Source of the DNA: Atrichornis clamosus
Lineage: Eukaryota; Chordata; Aves; Passeriformes; Menuridae
Assembly: GCA_013400975.1 (NCBI GenBank)
Contig: WBMZ01009496.1
Coordinates: forward strand, 1-64,000
Length of the DNA: 64,000 nt
Direction of reading: 5' to 3'
Shown here: positions 36,090-48,830 of the stretch, piece after piece
Layout of the letters: each line of letters opens with the position of its first letter
Position numbering within the stretch: the first letter of the stretch is position 1
Translations under genes and position numbers: made by a program
Notes under the pieces: model-generated
Database searches by the model: none
What the model saw: only the letters and a program-made list of their open reading frames with translations
Told to the model about the DNA's origin: nothing

Positions 36090-39000
36090 CGGTCCCGGTG
36101 CCCGCTCCTCCCCGCGGCGGTGAGCGCTCCTGCGGAGCCAGAAGGGGCGGCGATCCTGGGCCAGCGCAGCCCGCCCCGCGCCTCCGGGCTGCGGGATGGC
36201 GCCACGGCAGAGCCCCGCCTGAACAGGGTTACACCGCAAACTTGAGTCAGGGTCCAGGGCTTTTGGAGGGAAGACATTTCATCCGACAGTTCCCCAGGAT
36301 GGGGAAACTACCCTTCATCATCAGCATAGTTCACCATCTCCACAAAGGAAGGAGGTGAAAATATGGTTTAATATATATATTTCCATGGATTGTGTAATTA
36401 GGAAGGTAACTCACTAAATCAGATTTACCATGGCAAGTTGCTGAACACTGCAGTTGTGCAACAGGGAAGCCTCACTACCTGCACTGTGCTCACGGAAGTT
36501 GTACTGACAGTCTTCAACTAATCACAGGTTCAAGAGTCAAAGTGCACAGGAATATCACAAATGGAGCTTACCCACAGAAGAATACATCAAAAACACCTAT
36601 GGGATTTGAAAGCCATGGATGTCAAGTGATGGAGATGTACCTGTTTTTATAGCTAGCAGTACTCACAGGACTAACATGGCAAATACCACATTTGGCCACT
36701 TTGCCGTATATTAGCACCCCCAGATGGGGAATGAAGATGAAAGGATGCCAAAGCTGACTAAGATGGACTTGACAGCAGCACACAGCACACCTTGCAGAAG
36801 AGCTCAGAAGCTTTGCACAGTAGCTTTCTGTCTTGAAATGTACATTGGCAAAGTGCTATGCTGGAGGTGATTACCTAGTAAAAGTCAGAACCAGCTTGAG
36901 GAGTAAAAATTCTCCAGTTTTCCTTCATGGAAGGTAGATTAAGTTTCCTTCCTGCCCAGCCTCTTCTAGCTCTTATCCACAGCTGGATATGGTGGAAGCA
37001 GTCTTTGCTGCAAGTGCTCTGGGTTCAGCTCAGGGTGCTCTGACTTGCCTGTATCTGACCATTTTGAGACACGGTTTTCAGCAGCCTTCTGCATCTTAGG
37101 CAGAAATTAATGACCAGACATCTGACAGCCAAACAGAGATGATAGAGCACTTCTCTCTCCTGGGAGCTTTGGATTTGCAGGCCTTTTGGAGTTATTTCTG
37201 AGTGCATGTTGGAAAGAGGGGGAGCAGGTGGAGGTCTGGCCTGGCAGGATTATTAAGATGAGCTGTGAAATCATGTCTGTGTTGGTCTGGAGTCTAGATG
37301 CCTATCTGAGAGTATGAATGTCCCTGAAGAGACAGAAGCTGGCCATGATGTGTAAGTGGCACGTCCTAATCTCACCACAGCAGGTTAGGGCACAAGTCTC
37401 TCTGGCCCAATTGCTCTCTAATTACTTATACAATGAGTAAGAGCTTCCAGATGTTGTGTTGAGGAACAGTGAGAAAGAAACTTATGCTCTCTACCTACCA
37501 ATTAGGCTACTGATTTATTAATCATCTGAAGTGGTTGCCCTAAATCAGCCTTTGACAACATGAAAGATGAGAAGCCTTCCAAGCAAAGCTTCGGTCAAAA
37601 CCAGCACCTCCCCACTCAGTGCAATGGACTGGTGTTGTCTGGAAAAAGAATTTGTTGTAAAAAAATATGACCCCTTTCTCACAAGGACATAAATGGGCTC
37701 TGACCCAGACCCACAGCTTGTGCTGCTCAGAGTTTCATGCTCAGTGTCACTTATTTGCACTCTTTCAGGAATCATGTTGCTCAAACATTCAAACAATAAC
37801 ATGCATTTAAAGTATTAATGATACAAGATTAATACAATTTTGATTCTGCTTCTTTATCATTTTTGACATAACGTAAACACAGCAAGTGATAACATGTATT
37901 GGAAAACTAATTATGTTTCTTAACTGAAACACAAGCAGCTATGAGGAAATGGACATCACTCTGGTTTCAGGTGGCATCCTTGGTTCCTTTACCAGTAGTG
38001 TTAAGCAAGCTGTCTTTCAAATGTCATCATGACCAATAAGGTATGAAAGGCTGGATCCTCCCATGTGGATGTTTCCATTTTTGGAACCAGTAGCAAATCT
38101 GTATGATGCCCATGTTCTAAATCACAGCAAGCAGACCTGGAAAACAGGACTAAATGTTTTTCTGGATTTTTCACACACAGAATCAAACTAGCTCCACAGG
38201 TTTCTGCTGTGTAACAGAGCTAGAAGTGCAGGCATTTGCTTTTTCTCATTGCTACAATAGATATTTAAATGTCTTCCAAACTCAGAGAGTATATTTCATT
38301 ATCCTCTTGTAGCTCCTTGTCCCATCTCCACTGAGCCTTATGTGGTCTCTCACTGCCACTGTGACTCTGTTCTTATAAGATATACTGACATGAGTGGGAT
38401 TCAGTGTTTAATAGCAAGAAGGGTAGGTTTCACATTTCTCCAGCACCCTCAAATTAAAAAGGCCATGGATCTGACTACACAAACCCCAGACTGCCCCATG
38501 GGGTCAAAGTGGCTCCTTCCTTGTGATTGTATTGGGCTCATTTTCACTACTGGACACCTCTGTGAGGTGTTACTGGAAGCCTGTATTGCTTGGAAAGACA
38601 TTGCTTTCCTGCTCTTTTTCATGTGAATGGGCCACTGCATTGGGAGATCAGTGGGATGGATCTCCTTCTGTAGACAAGACAAATATATTGAGCCCTGCAC
38701 TTGGAGAGATGCTGCCCACCTCTCTGAATTGAGTTGTGAAAATAGACTTTGAGGGATTCTCCTGATTGTAGGCAAATGTGGGCATGGGCAAAAACAACTG
38801 TGAGTGAGATAGGAGAGCACTGGAGGCTTGGTGACCATTGTTCAGTAGTGATGCAAGACCCTTTGCAGTTTGTTTTGGCAGCCTGGGAGCTCTCCAACTT
38901 CCAGTAATTCCATGCTTGAGTGTGCAGTTTCAGACTGTGTGGGGTTCAGCTGTACCTACTCCAGCTGAGCTGAATTTGCAGATGAAGAACAGTTCATGCT

Positions 39001-41439
39001 CAATTTTACTCCTGTGTAGTGCCAACACTGGGCACTGTTCTCTGCTGCTTACACAGGGATCAGTTTGGAAACCTTGCCAGAGAATGGCTGCCTGTTGGTA
39101 AAAACAAACAAACAAAATAATTTCAAAACAAAATCTGCAAAAACAATTTTTAGTCTTTTTGTACTCAATTTGGCCTTTTCTGGGAACAGTAGTATGGTTT
39201 ATCATTTTGAAAAACTGTTTATTTTTCTTTGGATGATTTGTTAGGAAATCAGGGCTGTGGGCTCATGCTCTGTGTGTACATATACATGTATGCATGTGGA
39301 AGGTGTTTGCACTTCATCCAATGACCACAGAACACCAGGATCAAATCTAGAGAGGTTGAGGCCTCAGAGAGATTAAGGAGTTACCAGCTGCATTAAAGTA
39401 GATGGGAAAAAAAGCAGGATCCCATAAATGTTCTTGTTGAAAGGAATATTCCTGCAGGAGCTGAACCTCTATTAGGTAATGGTGAAACCATTTGAGAGAA
39501 AGACCTTAAAAACACCCAACTGCAGGCAAAGCTTCTCATCTTCTTAAGTTCACAAGACAACCAACACTAACACACACAGATATGGGGATCCAGGCTCCAT
39601 TAAATCCTCTGTTCATTAAGTTACCTGTTAAATTTCTTTTACATCATAGTTATTGTTAGGAATAACATATCAAAATTAATTGTTGACTCCTAATTAGACA
39701 GTCTCATACTACATTCAAAATGAAGCACTGTACCAGCTACTAAGAGGAAAATTAACTATCCCAGCTGAAACCACGGCAGCTACCTTAGAGAAATCTTCCA
39801 CGGTTTTGTTTAGTGATTTTCTCAGCTGACTTTTCAATTTTTTTTTTCAGCTCTTTTTCTGTTAATAGTGTTTGGACATGACAGAATGACCCTGCAAGGG
39901 TATTCAAAAGAGCAGTAGTCCTTGTGAAATTTGGATGAGTTCCTTAGAAATAGTCAGCTAGCATCTGTATTTTGAGCACTGGGATTTTCTTTCACAGAGA
40001 TGTCCTGCAACTGTTATATCTTTATTTCCAATAATATCACTAGGACACTTTTCCAAGCATCCTTTTAGAAACTCCTTTCCAGAAGTGCCTCCTCTTGCAC
40101 AGACTGTTTGTAGGCAGTAACAAGGATGCGATGACATTTGCAAGTGTCTTATGTCTTAGAACACCACCATAAACATAACAAGTTAAATATTTCAAGAGGC
40201 ATAGTTCCCTAATTCTATGTCTGTAGCATTTCCATTCCTCATCCTATCCAAATCCTATATTTGAAGAGGTGTAGATTTGCGGAATGTCTTTGCTTCAGAC
40301 CCTAATCATGGCAAGTCTTTCAGGGTAACAACTTGTTTACTTGAAATGCTTGTCCTCTCATGCTTAGTATGTTTGGGACACGAGGACAGAAAGACTGACT
40401 TGCGAAGAAAGAGATCAACAACGAGAAAAGAGCCAGAGAGGCATAAAAGTCATGGTTTATGTCGACATTTTGAATGAAACCTTCTTAGTTGTTTGCTATT
40501 TCTAATTTTGCATTCCACTGAATGAATGCAGTTTGCAAGCAAAGTAATTTAAATGTCAGTACTTAATAGCCTTAAGAAGGAAACTTCTGATTGTGAAACC
40601 CCCTAACACCAACACACCTTTTAAAATCAATAGTCAGTGCGCCAGGCCTGAAGGAAGTGCTTAAGTTAGCCTTGACTACAGAGCATTTACAACTGAATGA
40701 CTAGGAGTCTATAAAGCATTTGCTGGAGAATTCTCCTCTTTCATCTAAAAGAATAAATTTCAAAATTTATATATGGACTGTCCATGCAGTGAGATGTAGC
40801 ATGCATGGTTATTTGCTCAAGGCAACAATTCATATGTCAATAAAATTGTGGTACAGATTTTACTTATTTAACTCAAATGGATAAATAAGTTACATGCTTG
40901 AACTTTATTCTCATGGCTTTGGGATCTTTTGTTTATTTAAGATGTTCAATTCTGCATCAACGCAATTACAATTCAACTAGTTTGCTTACTTGCAGTTAAT
41001 GTATGAGAAAGGGCTGTCAAATGTTCACCAGAATGATCAACAGAAAATTGATTTTTTTCTGAGTAAATTTTTCTGAATTTCCTTATTTTATTTCTGTTGT
41101 TTTAGTTTTGTTGTTTCCCGTTTTCTCCCACTACCTTCTATCCAAACTATCTCAGTCCACATGTTCTAGTTGGTGTTATTTTGCTTTGTGTTTGCTTTAG
41201 CTGTACAGTACTTCGATTATGCAGCTTGGCTCCCTACTGAAGGAGAGAGACAGGCTCTTCAGAAAGAAACTGTTGCTTTGATATGCTCCCTGGAGGAGCC
41301 TGTCTCTTTCCATTTTCTACAGAGGAAGCCTCTGGAAATAAGCTTGCTAACTTTGGCACTCTGAAAAACGTTGTTTGCCACTGCCCTAGTGCCCTAACTA
41401 GCTCATCTTTTTGATTATTTTGATTTATTTTTCCATTCA

Positions 41440-41770
41440 TACTCCAGTTCTGACATCTTCCTTGTTATCTGCCTCCCCTCCTTCTTTGTAATTGCTACTG
41501 CTAAATCCCCTGTGCTCCCTCAATCCTTTCATCCCTGTCCCAGTCTTCTCATATTAAGAAACTTTCTCTTTCTCCTCCCTCTCATACTTCTTCTGCAAGA
41601 ATCCCCCTTTTTTTTGGACCCACAGTCCCAAGAGGCATTTTCCCTAAACTTGCTGTTTCATTTCATTCCTCCAATTTTTTAGTATCTCTAGGAACTGACT
41701 GCCTTGCCTCTCTTTTCAACCCCTTTTTGATCCTCTTCAGTCCCTCTTCTATTCTCTGTCAAGGCTGCCC
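41440..41770. repeat. Pyrimidine-rich strand-asymmetric tract
   Basis: The + strand is dominated by C and T for about 330 bp (for example TCTTTCTCCTCCCTCTCATA), with few purine runs. The tract is imperfect and has no clear period. It is composition only; no function is claimed. Confidence 0.5.
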
Positions 41771-43392
41771 ATGCTGAGATCACACAGACGCATACATTGC
41801 TTGGAAATGTTTGAAGGCAGTTATTCATATTTGCACCAGCTCTGTGTTTAATTGGTTTGTTTGTCACACATCCTCAAAGCAACATCCATCACCAAAAGCA
41901 GATAAGAAAGGGGGTTTTTCCCTCAGGTCCAACCATCTGCATCTGTTGACTCTGTCTTGGTTTGTCTTCCGTTTTCCTCTATAATGTGAGACTTGCACCT
42001 ATTTCTGATGCTATCTGGGCATTTCAAATAGCAGATCCCTGGGTTTTTTGGGGGGAGTGGAAATGCTGCCAGCATCCTTGGTCCTTCCCAATATGCTGCT
42101 GGGACACACCGTAGTTTTATTGGCCTCTAGTACTGCAGTCTTATGGCTGTTGCAGGATGCTAAGGGAGTGGTGGGTGACCCACGGTGGGTGAGGGACAGT
42201 GGACATGTGTCATGTGGATGTTTATGACCAAACTCCATGGGAGCGGGACTTTATTAATCCAGGCACACTAGGGCTCTTAATGTCTGTTGTTTTAGTGCAT
42301 TGCTATCCATTGTTAGCACACGTTCAAATCAGCTATTGAGAGCGTTTTGATGAAAAAGTGGATTTGGGGCTAAGGCAATGGGGAAGAAATAATAACTTTA
42401 GCATACATTTCTGAATATGCAAAGAGGATGGCGTAGATCCATCATCATAAAGCCTCCATAGCTTCTGCACAGTCAGGTTAATACCATGTGGTAGTGTTAG
42501 CAACTTGCAGACTTGGTGAATGCTGTGATGCACAAGGAAGCACAGCAGTACACGGCAGTCATGGAGAAGCATTTTGGCTGCAGCTGGTTTTAAGGAATCT
42601 ACCTCTTGGTACAGCAGATGCTCTGTAAATGTACAGTACCATTAGCTGATCACCATTTTTAAAGGGGCTCATTTCACCTCACTCCAAAAGAGGCACTGGT
42701 AGGCACTCTGCAAGTACTCATCTTCTTCCACTGGCTACGAACACCGAACACCGGTGAAATAATAGCCCTCCACGCAGCCTGTGGCTATAGCCAGAGGGGT
42801 GAACTCCACTCCTGTGATAAGTGCCTGCCCAGTTCAAGCAACCAGGGCTTCATCTGTTTCAGTGTCTTTTGGGTTTTTTTCCTCACTTGGATGTTGATGC
42901 TCATTTCTGTCTCCCTGGAGATATCCCTAGATATCTTTTATACAGAGACCTATTATTTCACTATGTTTATCAGTTGTTTTAATAGCTCCTATTTGATCTG
43001 ATCATAAATTAGACCCACAAGTCAGTATTAGAAGCAGCAGCAGGGTCAAAAAACTTATTTAAATTTTGTGGTAAGAAGGGACTGCCCTATTTTTTTCCTT
43101 AGTTTTATCAACATCTCTACAATTACAGTATCAATAAAATTTTGCATTTCTTAGTCCAGAGAGAACTGTTTTCAAAGCAATGTTGAGTTGTATTTCCTCA
43201 TAAGGTTTTTATGATGTGGACTGACTGACAGACACTTGATGTGCTAGGAGTTAAGAACACACACACCCCTCAGGTGTCCCTAAAAGTTCTATTGCAGTAT
43301 AGGGACATTGTCTGGGAGCAGAACTGATTCTGGTGGCAAGTCCTTCTTCTTCTGGTAACACTGAGTTTCGGAAACCAACCAAAGAATCTAGT

Positions 43393-43460
43393 AATTTTTT
43401 GGTGATTTCTTGTTTGGTTGGTTGGTTTGGTTTGATTTTTTGGTGGTTTTTTTTTTTCTG
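43393..43460. repeat. T/G low-complexity tract
   Basis: The tract consists of runs of T broken by GG (GGTTGGTTGGTTTGGTTTGA, then TTTTTTGGTGG and a T-run). It is a simple repeat resembling (GGTT)n. Confidence 0.6.
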
Positions 43461-46400
43461 CTTTATATAGACCAATACTGGAAATTTCTCATGAATATCT
43501 ATAATTTAGCAGCCAGTACCAGCATCTTATGACACAGTGGAAGCAGCAAGAAGGGCTGCTTTGTTTCTTGATGTTGTATAAGTTCCTCCACTTTTCTAAG
43601 CTCCCCAGAAATATTTCATCCAACAGTACACACCAAAATTAGACTGCTTCCTAACAGTCTCAGCTTAAGGGTATGAATCACTTTAAATGTTTTTTCCTTA
43701 GAGTGCACTGCAGAGCTGAGATTATTAGACCTTTTCTTGAGAGTTTCAGCTTTTGTATTCCATGTGTGTCTGATCTGTGGGATCAAGAATGGATAACTGA
43801 GGTACTGTCTCTGTTGAAACCTGAGAAAAAGGTAGAGCTGCATGAATATTATGACAGTTCAAGATTCAAATAAGAAAAAAAAAAAAAGCAAATTAATTAG
43901 CCAAAACATCAAATCTAGGTACCTAAATTTGGATCTTTGTTGTATGAATGAGATGGATGCAGAGATATGAAGAGCAGTATCAACTGTTTTGTATGTTACC
44001 TTCTATTCTATGCCAGGAACATGCCATTCCTTTCAGTAACAAAATGATGAACCTGGCCTTATTTTCCCCTGAATGTCGTGCTGTAAATAGATTATTAGTA
44101 GCCCCAGACACATGAAAGACAGCCTGAAATGCAGATGGTCTCTGTCAAATCTAGATGTCCCTCATTTTAATAGTGAGGGTGAAATGCCTGAGAGCATTCA
44201 CATCTCTTTTGGGGTACAAGACTCCATCCTCCCTTTTAATTTTCCTTTCCATGCCCTATGCTTCCTTCATGAATCTTCCTCCTGCTTCTTCTATTACTGT
44301 TGCTTCCAACAGTGTTGTATCCAGTTCTGCTGCTGACACTGTGGCAAAGCAGTGGATGAAGGACAGCAGTGGGCCACCATTGCAAACTTCTCCAGTACTG
44401 TGACTACCTATAAATGTCTGTGCAGAAGTCAGACCATTTTTCTTTCTAACACAAATAAATTCTACAACTTTCTTCTCCACCCTCAAAAAAACCCCAAAAC
44501 AACAAGCGAGAAACCAAAGCCTAAAAAAACCCTCCAGGTGTGGGTTGCTAAGGGGCAGAAAACTTGGAATAGCATCAGTTGTCATGAACCAAAACTGTGC
44601 CAGAGATTGTGTTGATGATTTATTGGTGTGGATGATCCCTGTGCTCTGGCACTCTTCAGTTTACTGTGAGAGATGGAGCTAGTGCAACTCACCTACTCCA
44701 GCTCTGCAGTGGGACCCTGACTTGCAATAGACGAGTCACTGGCCTAGATGTGTCAGGGGGTTGAATCAGGTTGTCAGTGCCCCCTTCTGTGAGGAAAGTC
44801 CCTAAATTCAGGATATTTCAAACATGAATGCTTACACCCCTACCCAAATAGCTACAGAAATCTAGGATCTATATTCCAGCTCCTTGTCCAAAACCTATTC
44901 TGATCAGCAAACCTAAGAGCAGGTGAATTTCTCCCCATGACTCAGCTAGCATTGACCTGGCGTTGCATTATTGGCAGAATCTCTGTGCTTCAGGCATCTT
45001 AGAAAAAATGTGGCCAAACCATTCCACCAGATTGCAGAACTGGATTCCAGTATCTTGTCTGCTTTGACTTTGAAGTGCTCTATACAACATCCTACATAAT
45101 CTTGCGGGGTTTTCTCCTGCAAGGCAAGGCAAAATGCCTGCTAGAAGCTGAGGAGGAAACTGGCAGTGAAAATATGTCATTGTGTTTCAAAGGGCTTTTC
45201 TTACTTTGAGGGCAAATTAAAAAAAATGTAAATCGGTTTGCTCCAGTTGAAAGAATACACCAAAGTGCATGATGCACTTGTACAACCTGCCTTCAACTAA
45301 TGTTAGCTTCCCCCTATATGAGGATTTTGAAGAGTTCCTGTGATGCAGCAGGCTTACAGCCGCATCTGCCCAGCCCGTGCACTCAAGTTGCTCTGTGGAG
45401 TGACTCGAGACAGGCAAAGAGAAAGGCTTCTGGGTTCACAACCAACTCAGACAACTGTCTCTACTTTAAGACTCTGGTTACTTATTTAGTGTCTTTAATA
45501 TTGATAAAGCAATCTAGCTTTGGGCATCCAAGCTTGGAAGTTGTTAGGCCTAATTCACGGGTGGTTTTGCTAATCTATTAGCCTGTTAGACTTCATTCTG
45601 AAAAGGAAAATCTCCTCACAGTGTAATTACCTATGCAAACTCCTTTCCTGGCACATCTCCACCATGCCTCTGTGAATATGGCAGGAAAATGAAAATTTGA
45701 TCTTACACCTGTACACCTATGCAATCTACAGTATCCTGTGGTTAAAAATAGGCTGACCTGGCTGCTCATTGTTTTGTGCCAGGTAATATCATTTAAGTCA
45801 GAAACTCAGTGCTATACAGGCTTAAGGACTATGAGCTGTGCTTGTGATTAATACACATAAAATATGACAGAAGTAGGGCAACTCTGTAATAGTTTGGATA
45901 CTGTGTATTTATGTAGTTACTGAGCCATGTCATAGGGGGCATCCACAGGGTCACTTGCAGATATGCCCATAAAATGAGGTCAGCCAGACTTTCTGAGACT
46001 ACCAATTCTAATGTACAATTAATTATATTCTAACACAGTTGTTTCAAGTACAAGATCTGCAGGGAATGTAAAAGGAGCTTGAAGTTACTGCTCAAAAGTG
46101 GATGTGCATTGTAAACATGTAGGTTATGTGAGATGAATTCTTCCCTGTGAGACCATCCTGGGTTAAATATTGAGGTATTTTGCCCAAATTATTATTATCA
46201 GGCTAAACGGACACATTTCCAGAAAACAAGCCTGCTTTGCTTCTAGAGTGGCTCTGGCTTTTGCTGAGTCCCAGCAAACATATTTCTGACAGCAGGACTA
46301 AAAAGCCCAGGAAGGGAGGAGATAGAAGAAGTTTAGACATGTTTCAGAAGTGCTGATGGATTACAGTCAGGGACTGGTGGTGTAGCCCACAGTGGGTGTT

Positions 46401-48214
46401 TGAAGAAGTCAGATCTGCATAGGTGACTACTTTGATATGATAGACATGCATGCACTGATTTACAAAGGTTTCCTCTACGTGCCTCTACAGGTATTACTAC
46501 CAATAAGCCATCGCTCTTCAGAAAGCCATCCGCTTTAGGGCGATCTGCTTATAATTTTTAATGCCTTTAGCATAGATTTCTGAAGGAGAATTGCTGACAG
46601 GAACCATCAGATAATAACAGTGTTGGAGCTTGCGTAGAGATGGGAGAACCACATCTCTTACTGAAAAAGTAAAAGAGTAATGCTTGAGGCATTGCAGTCA
46701 GAGGGAAGTGTATGTAGTGAGGATATTGTTAACATAGCTGCAGCTCATACAGAAGTGGGGAAGGGACCTTCTGGATCACTGAACTTTGCCAGCTGAGGTG
46801 CCAGACCTACTGTCATGGCCATACTGGTATTGATACCTGGGTTACTACCCTGAGGCTCACTCAGATGTATCTCCAAGTCTGGTATTCAGTGCTGGCTGAA
46901 ACACAGTCCGTGAGCAACTCTTGCACCCAGAAACTCTCATGAATATCAGCAGGCCTACCCTGACTCAATCTTCTGAGAAATTGGTGGTTTACAAACACGA
47001 AGAAGCTTTTGCAGCCTTTTGAAAACTTCTTCTAATGTCCTTAATTCTTGCTGGTGACAACTTCTGCAACACTCAGAGCACACCTGAGCTCTTCTCCCTG
47101 TTACTTTACATGAATATTAGATTTAGCTCATTCTCTTGGATGATTTTGTAGTGCATGCATTCCAGGAAGTTCTATAGCTCTACAAGATGCTATTCATAAT
47201 GGAAAAAAGATCTTGTAGACTGTTTTCCACAAGTGCACAATATGTAGAAGATATAGTAAGTAATTTACTAACCACTTCTAGAGAGTTATTTGTGCTGTTA
47301 AACAGTTGCATATTGGTGCCTAGGCTCTTTTGTGGATCTAGACCTCTCCAGATGCTTTTAGGTGCAATTTCTCATGGAGATATTTGGGCTTCAAATCACT
47401 TAAGCCAAACTTTTCAAACTCAAATATCTAACTAGGCATTCTATTCCACTTAAATTCCAGCAGTCCTTTCTATTCAACAGCAGAAGAGCGAGGTTTAAAG
47501 CTAACAGCTGTCTCAGTAGCACTGACTCCACAGGTGCTGAAGTGAGCACGTTCCCCTGCCTGTCCAGATGACTATCATGTTAATGGCTTATTGCCTGCCT
47601 GTGGGCAGCCTTTCTGGATGCAGCTGGCAGTGTTTAACCTGTTGGGTCTGTTCAAAGTTATGGGTCCCTACGTGCTCCTAATAGTGAATTTCAGCCGTGC
47701 TCAAATCCAACCTTGAGTCTTTCTGTCTGAATAACTTGCAAGCCTGGCTTCTTAAAGTGGCCTCGAGCTGCCTCTAACAGGCAGGACAGGCAGCTTAGGA
47801 AGGGCCAAATTCTCAAGCCATGCAAGCCACAACCCAAAACAGTTGCGTGGGTCTGAGCTGTTTGTACACCTGCCCACACCAAAGCTTCTTCCAAACTTTA
47901 GTTCATCTCCCATCTCACTAACATACGTTCTTCATGTCCCACAACTGCACCCACAGGCAGAAGCTCCCCCAGACCCTGATACTGCAGCAAGAGACGACCA
48001 GTCCGTAACCATTTGCTCTTGTGCGAGGATTTGGTTTGCACGTACTTGTCTGCGATAAGCTTTTTTTTTTAATTTTTGAAGTCTGAACAGAAGTCTGCAC
48101 TAAGATCAGGGAGCTGTGCAGTGGCTGTTTCGGGACGAGCCACCAACACTATACCGAGGGCTGTGCTCTCCCACATAAAGCTTTCGCCATAGCACTCATT
48201 TCTCTTCCTCGGGC

Positions 48215-48830
48215 ACCATCGCGGCCCCCCTCGGCACCGAGGTGCCCCAGCCCTCCATCCTACAGCAGAGCGCACAGACAACGGCGGAGCGTGGCTGCTC
48301 TGCCCCGACTCCTCAAGGAAACGCCTCTCGCCGCCAAGGTAAGATAGGGACAGGTCCCGCTCAGGCCCGCCCACGGCCGCCTTCTCAGCACCGGCCCCGG
48401 CCGCCGCCGCCCGCCCCTTCCGCCGGCGGTCCCGCCCCTGCTCCCGGCAGCCCGCGCCCGGCATGGCGGCGTCCGGCCTGTAGGTCCGCACGTGGGGAGC
48501 TCGGTGTGGGGCCCCCGCCGCCGCCAGCGCCGCCATGAAGAGCAAGTCCTCGGCACACAAGTCGGGGAACACGCACCGGGTGAGCGCCCGCCCGGACGAG
48601 GCTGGTGGCCGGGGAAAGGGACCTTAGGCTTCCGCCGTCGGTGTTAGTTCAGTGGTCGTGGCCGGCTGCCGAAGCGGTACCGGGGGAGGAGGCGTGAGGG
48701 CGGGCGGCGTGGCAAGGTCTCCTCAGCGCTGCGAGGGTCCCGGCCGAGACAACCGGGCCGGGGTGCGGCTTCTGCCCCGTACCCGGCACCTCCGCCAGCC
48801 GGGTCACCGTCCCTGACAGGCAGCAGGCGC
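48215..48830 (+). promoter_or_regulatory. UTP20: UTP20 CpG-island promoter and 5' UTR
   Basis: A sharp GC- and CpG-rich block surrounds UTP20 exon 1 and fades into intron 1. No TATA box is seen, which is typical of housekeeping promoters. The start codon context is GCCGCCATGA, close to the vertebrate Kozak consensus. The transcription start is probably within about 150 bp upstream of 48,535. Confidence 0.75.
48535..48579 (+). CDS. UTP20: UTP20 exon 1 (coding part), residues 1-15
   Basis: The ATG lies in a strong Kozak context. The exon encodes MKSKSSAHKSGNTHR and ends CGG|GTGAGC in phase 0. It lies inside the CpG island and is too short to stand out as an ORF. Confidence 0.93.

Larger units (their letters stand above)
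35530..36215 (-). promoter_or_regulatory. SLC5A8: CpG-rich SLC5A8 5' flank and probable promoter
   Basis: Immediately upstream of the SLC5A8 ATG, base composition changes abruptly to GC-rich with dense CpG and returns to AT-rich by about 36,250. The human SLC5A8 promoter region is a CpG island known for methylation silencing in tumours, so the equivalent is expected here. The start of transcription is not determinable from sequence. The minisatellite at 35,737-35,990 occupies the middle of the island. Confidence 0.7.
36250..48200. other. Head-to-head intergenic region between SLC5A8 and UTP20
   Basis: This is about 12 kb of AT-leaning DNA between the divergently transcribed genes. I found no spliced exon, RNA gene, LTR or CR1 copy that I can support. 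The ORFs are short, random-looking and overlapping. Two low-complexity patches are noted separately: pyrimidine-rich 41,440-41,770 and T/G-rich 43,380-43,460. Distal enhancers of either gene could lie here but cannot be seen by eye. Confidence 0.6.

Noticed and set aside
35531..36358. Long overlapping ORFs on both strands (up to 275 codons) upstream of SLC5A8
   Set aside because: They run through the 34-bp tandem repeat and surrounding CpG-rich DNA. The repeat period is not a multiple of three, so open frames appear in several phases. Their Arg/Ala/Pro/Gly-rich products look like GC-composition artefacts with no domain.
36250..48200. Protein-coding gene or lncRNA between SLC5A8 and UTP20
   Set aside because: No ORF with a recognisable motif or convincing exon chain was found. 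A non-coding RNA cannot be excluded but has no sequence support here.
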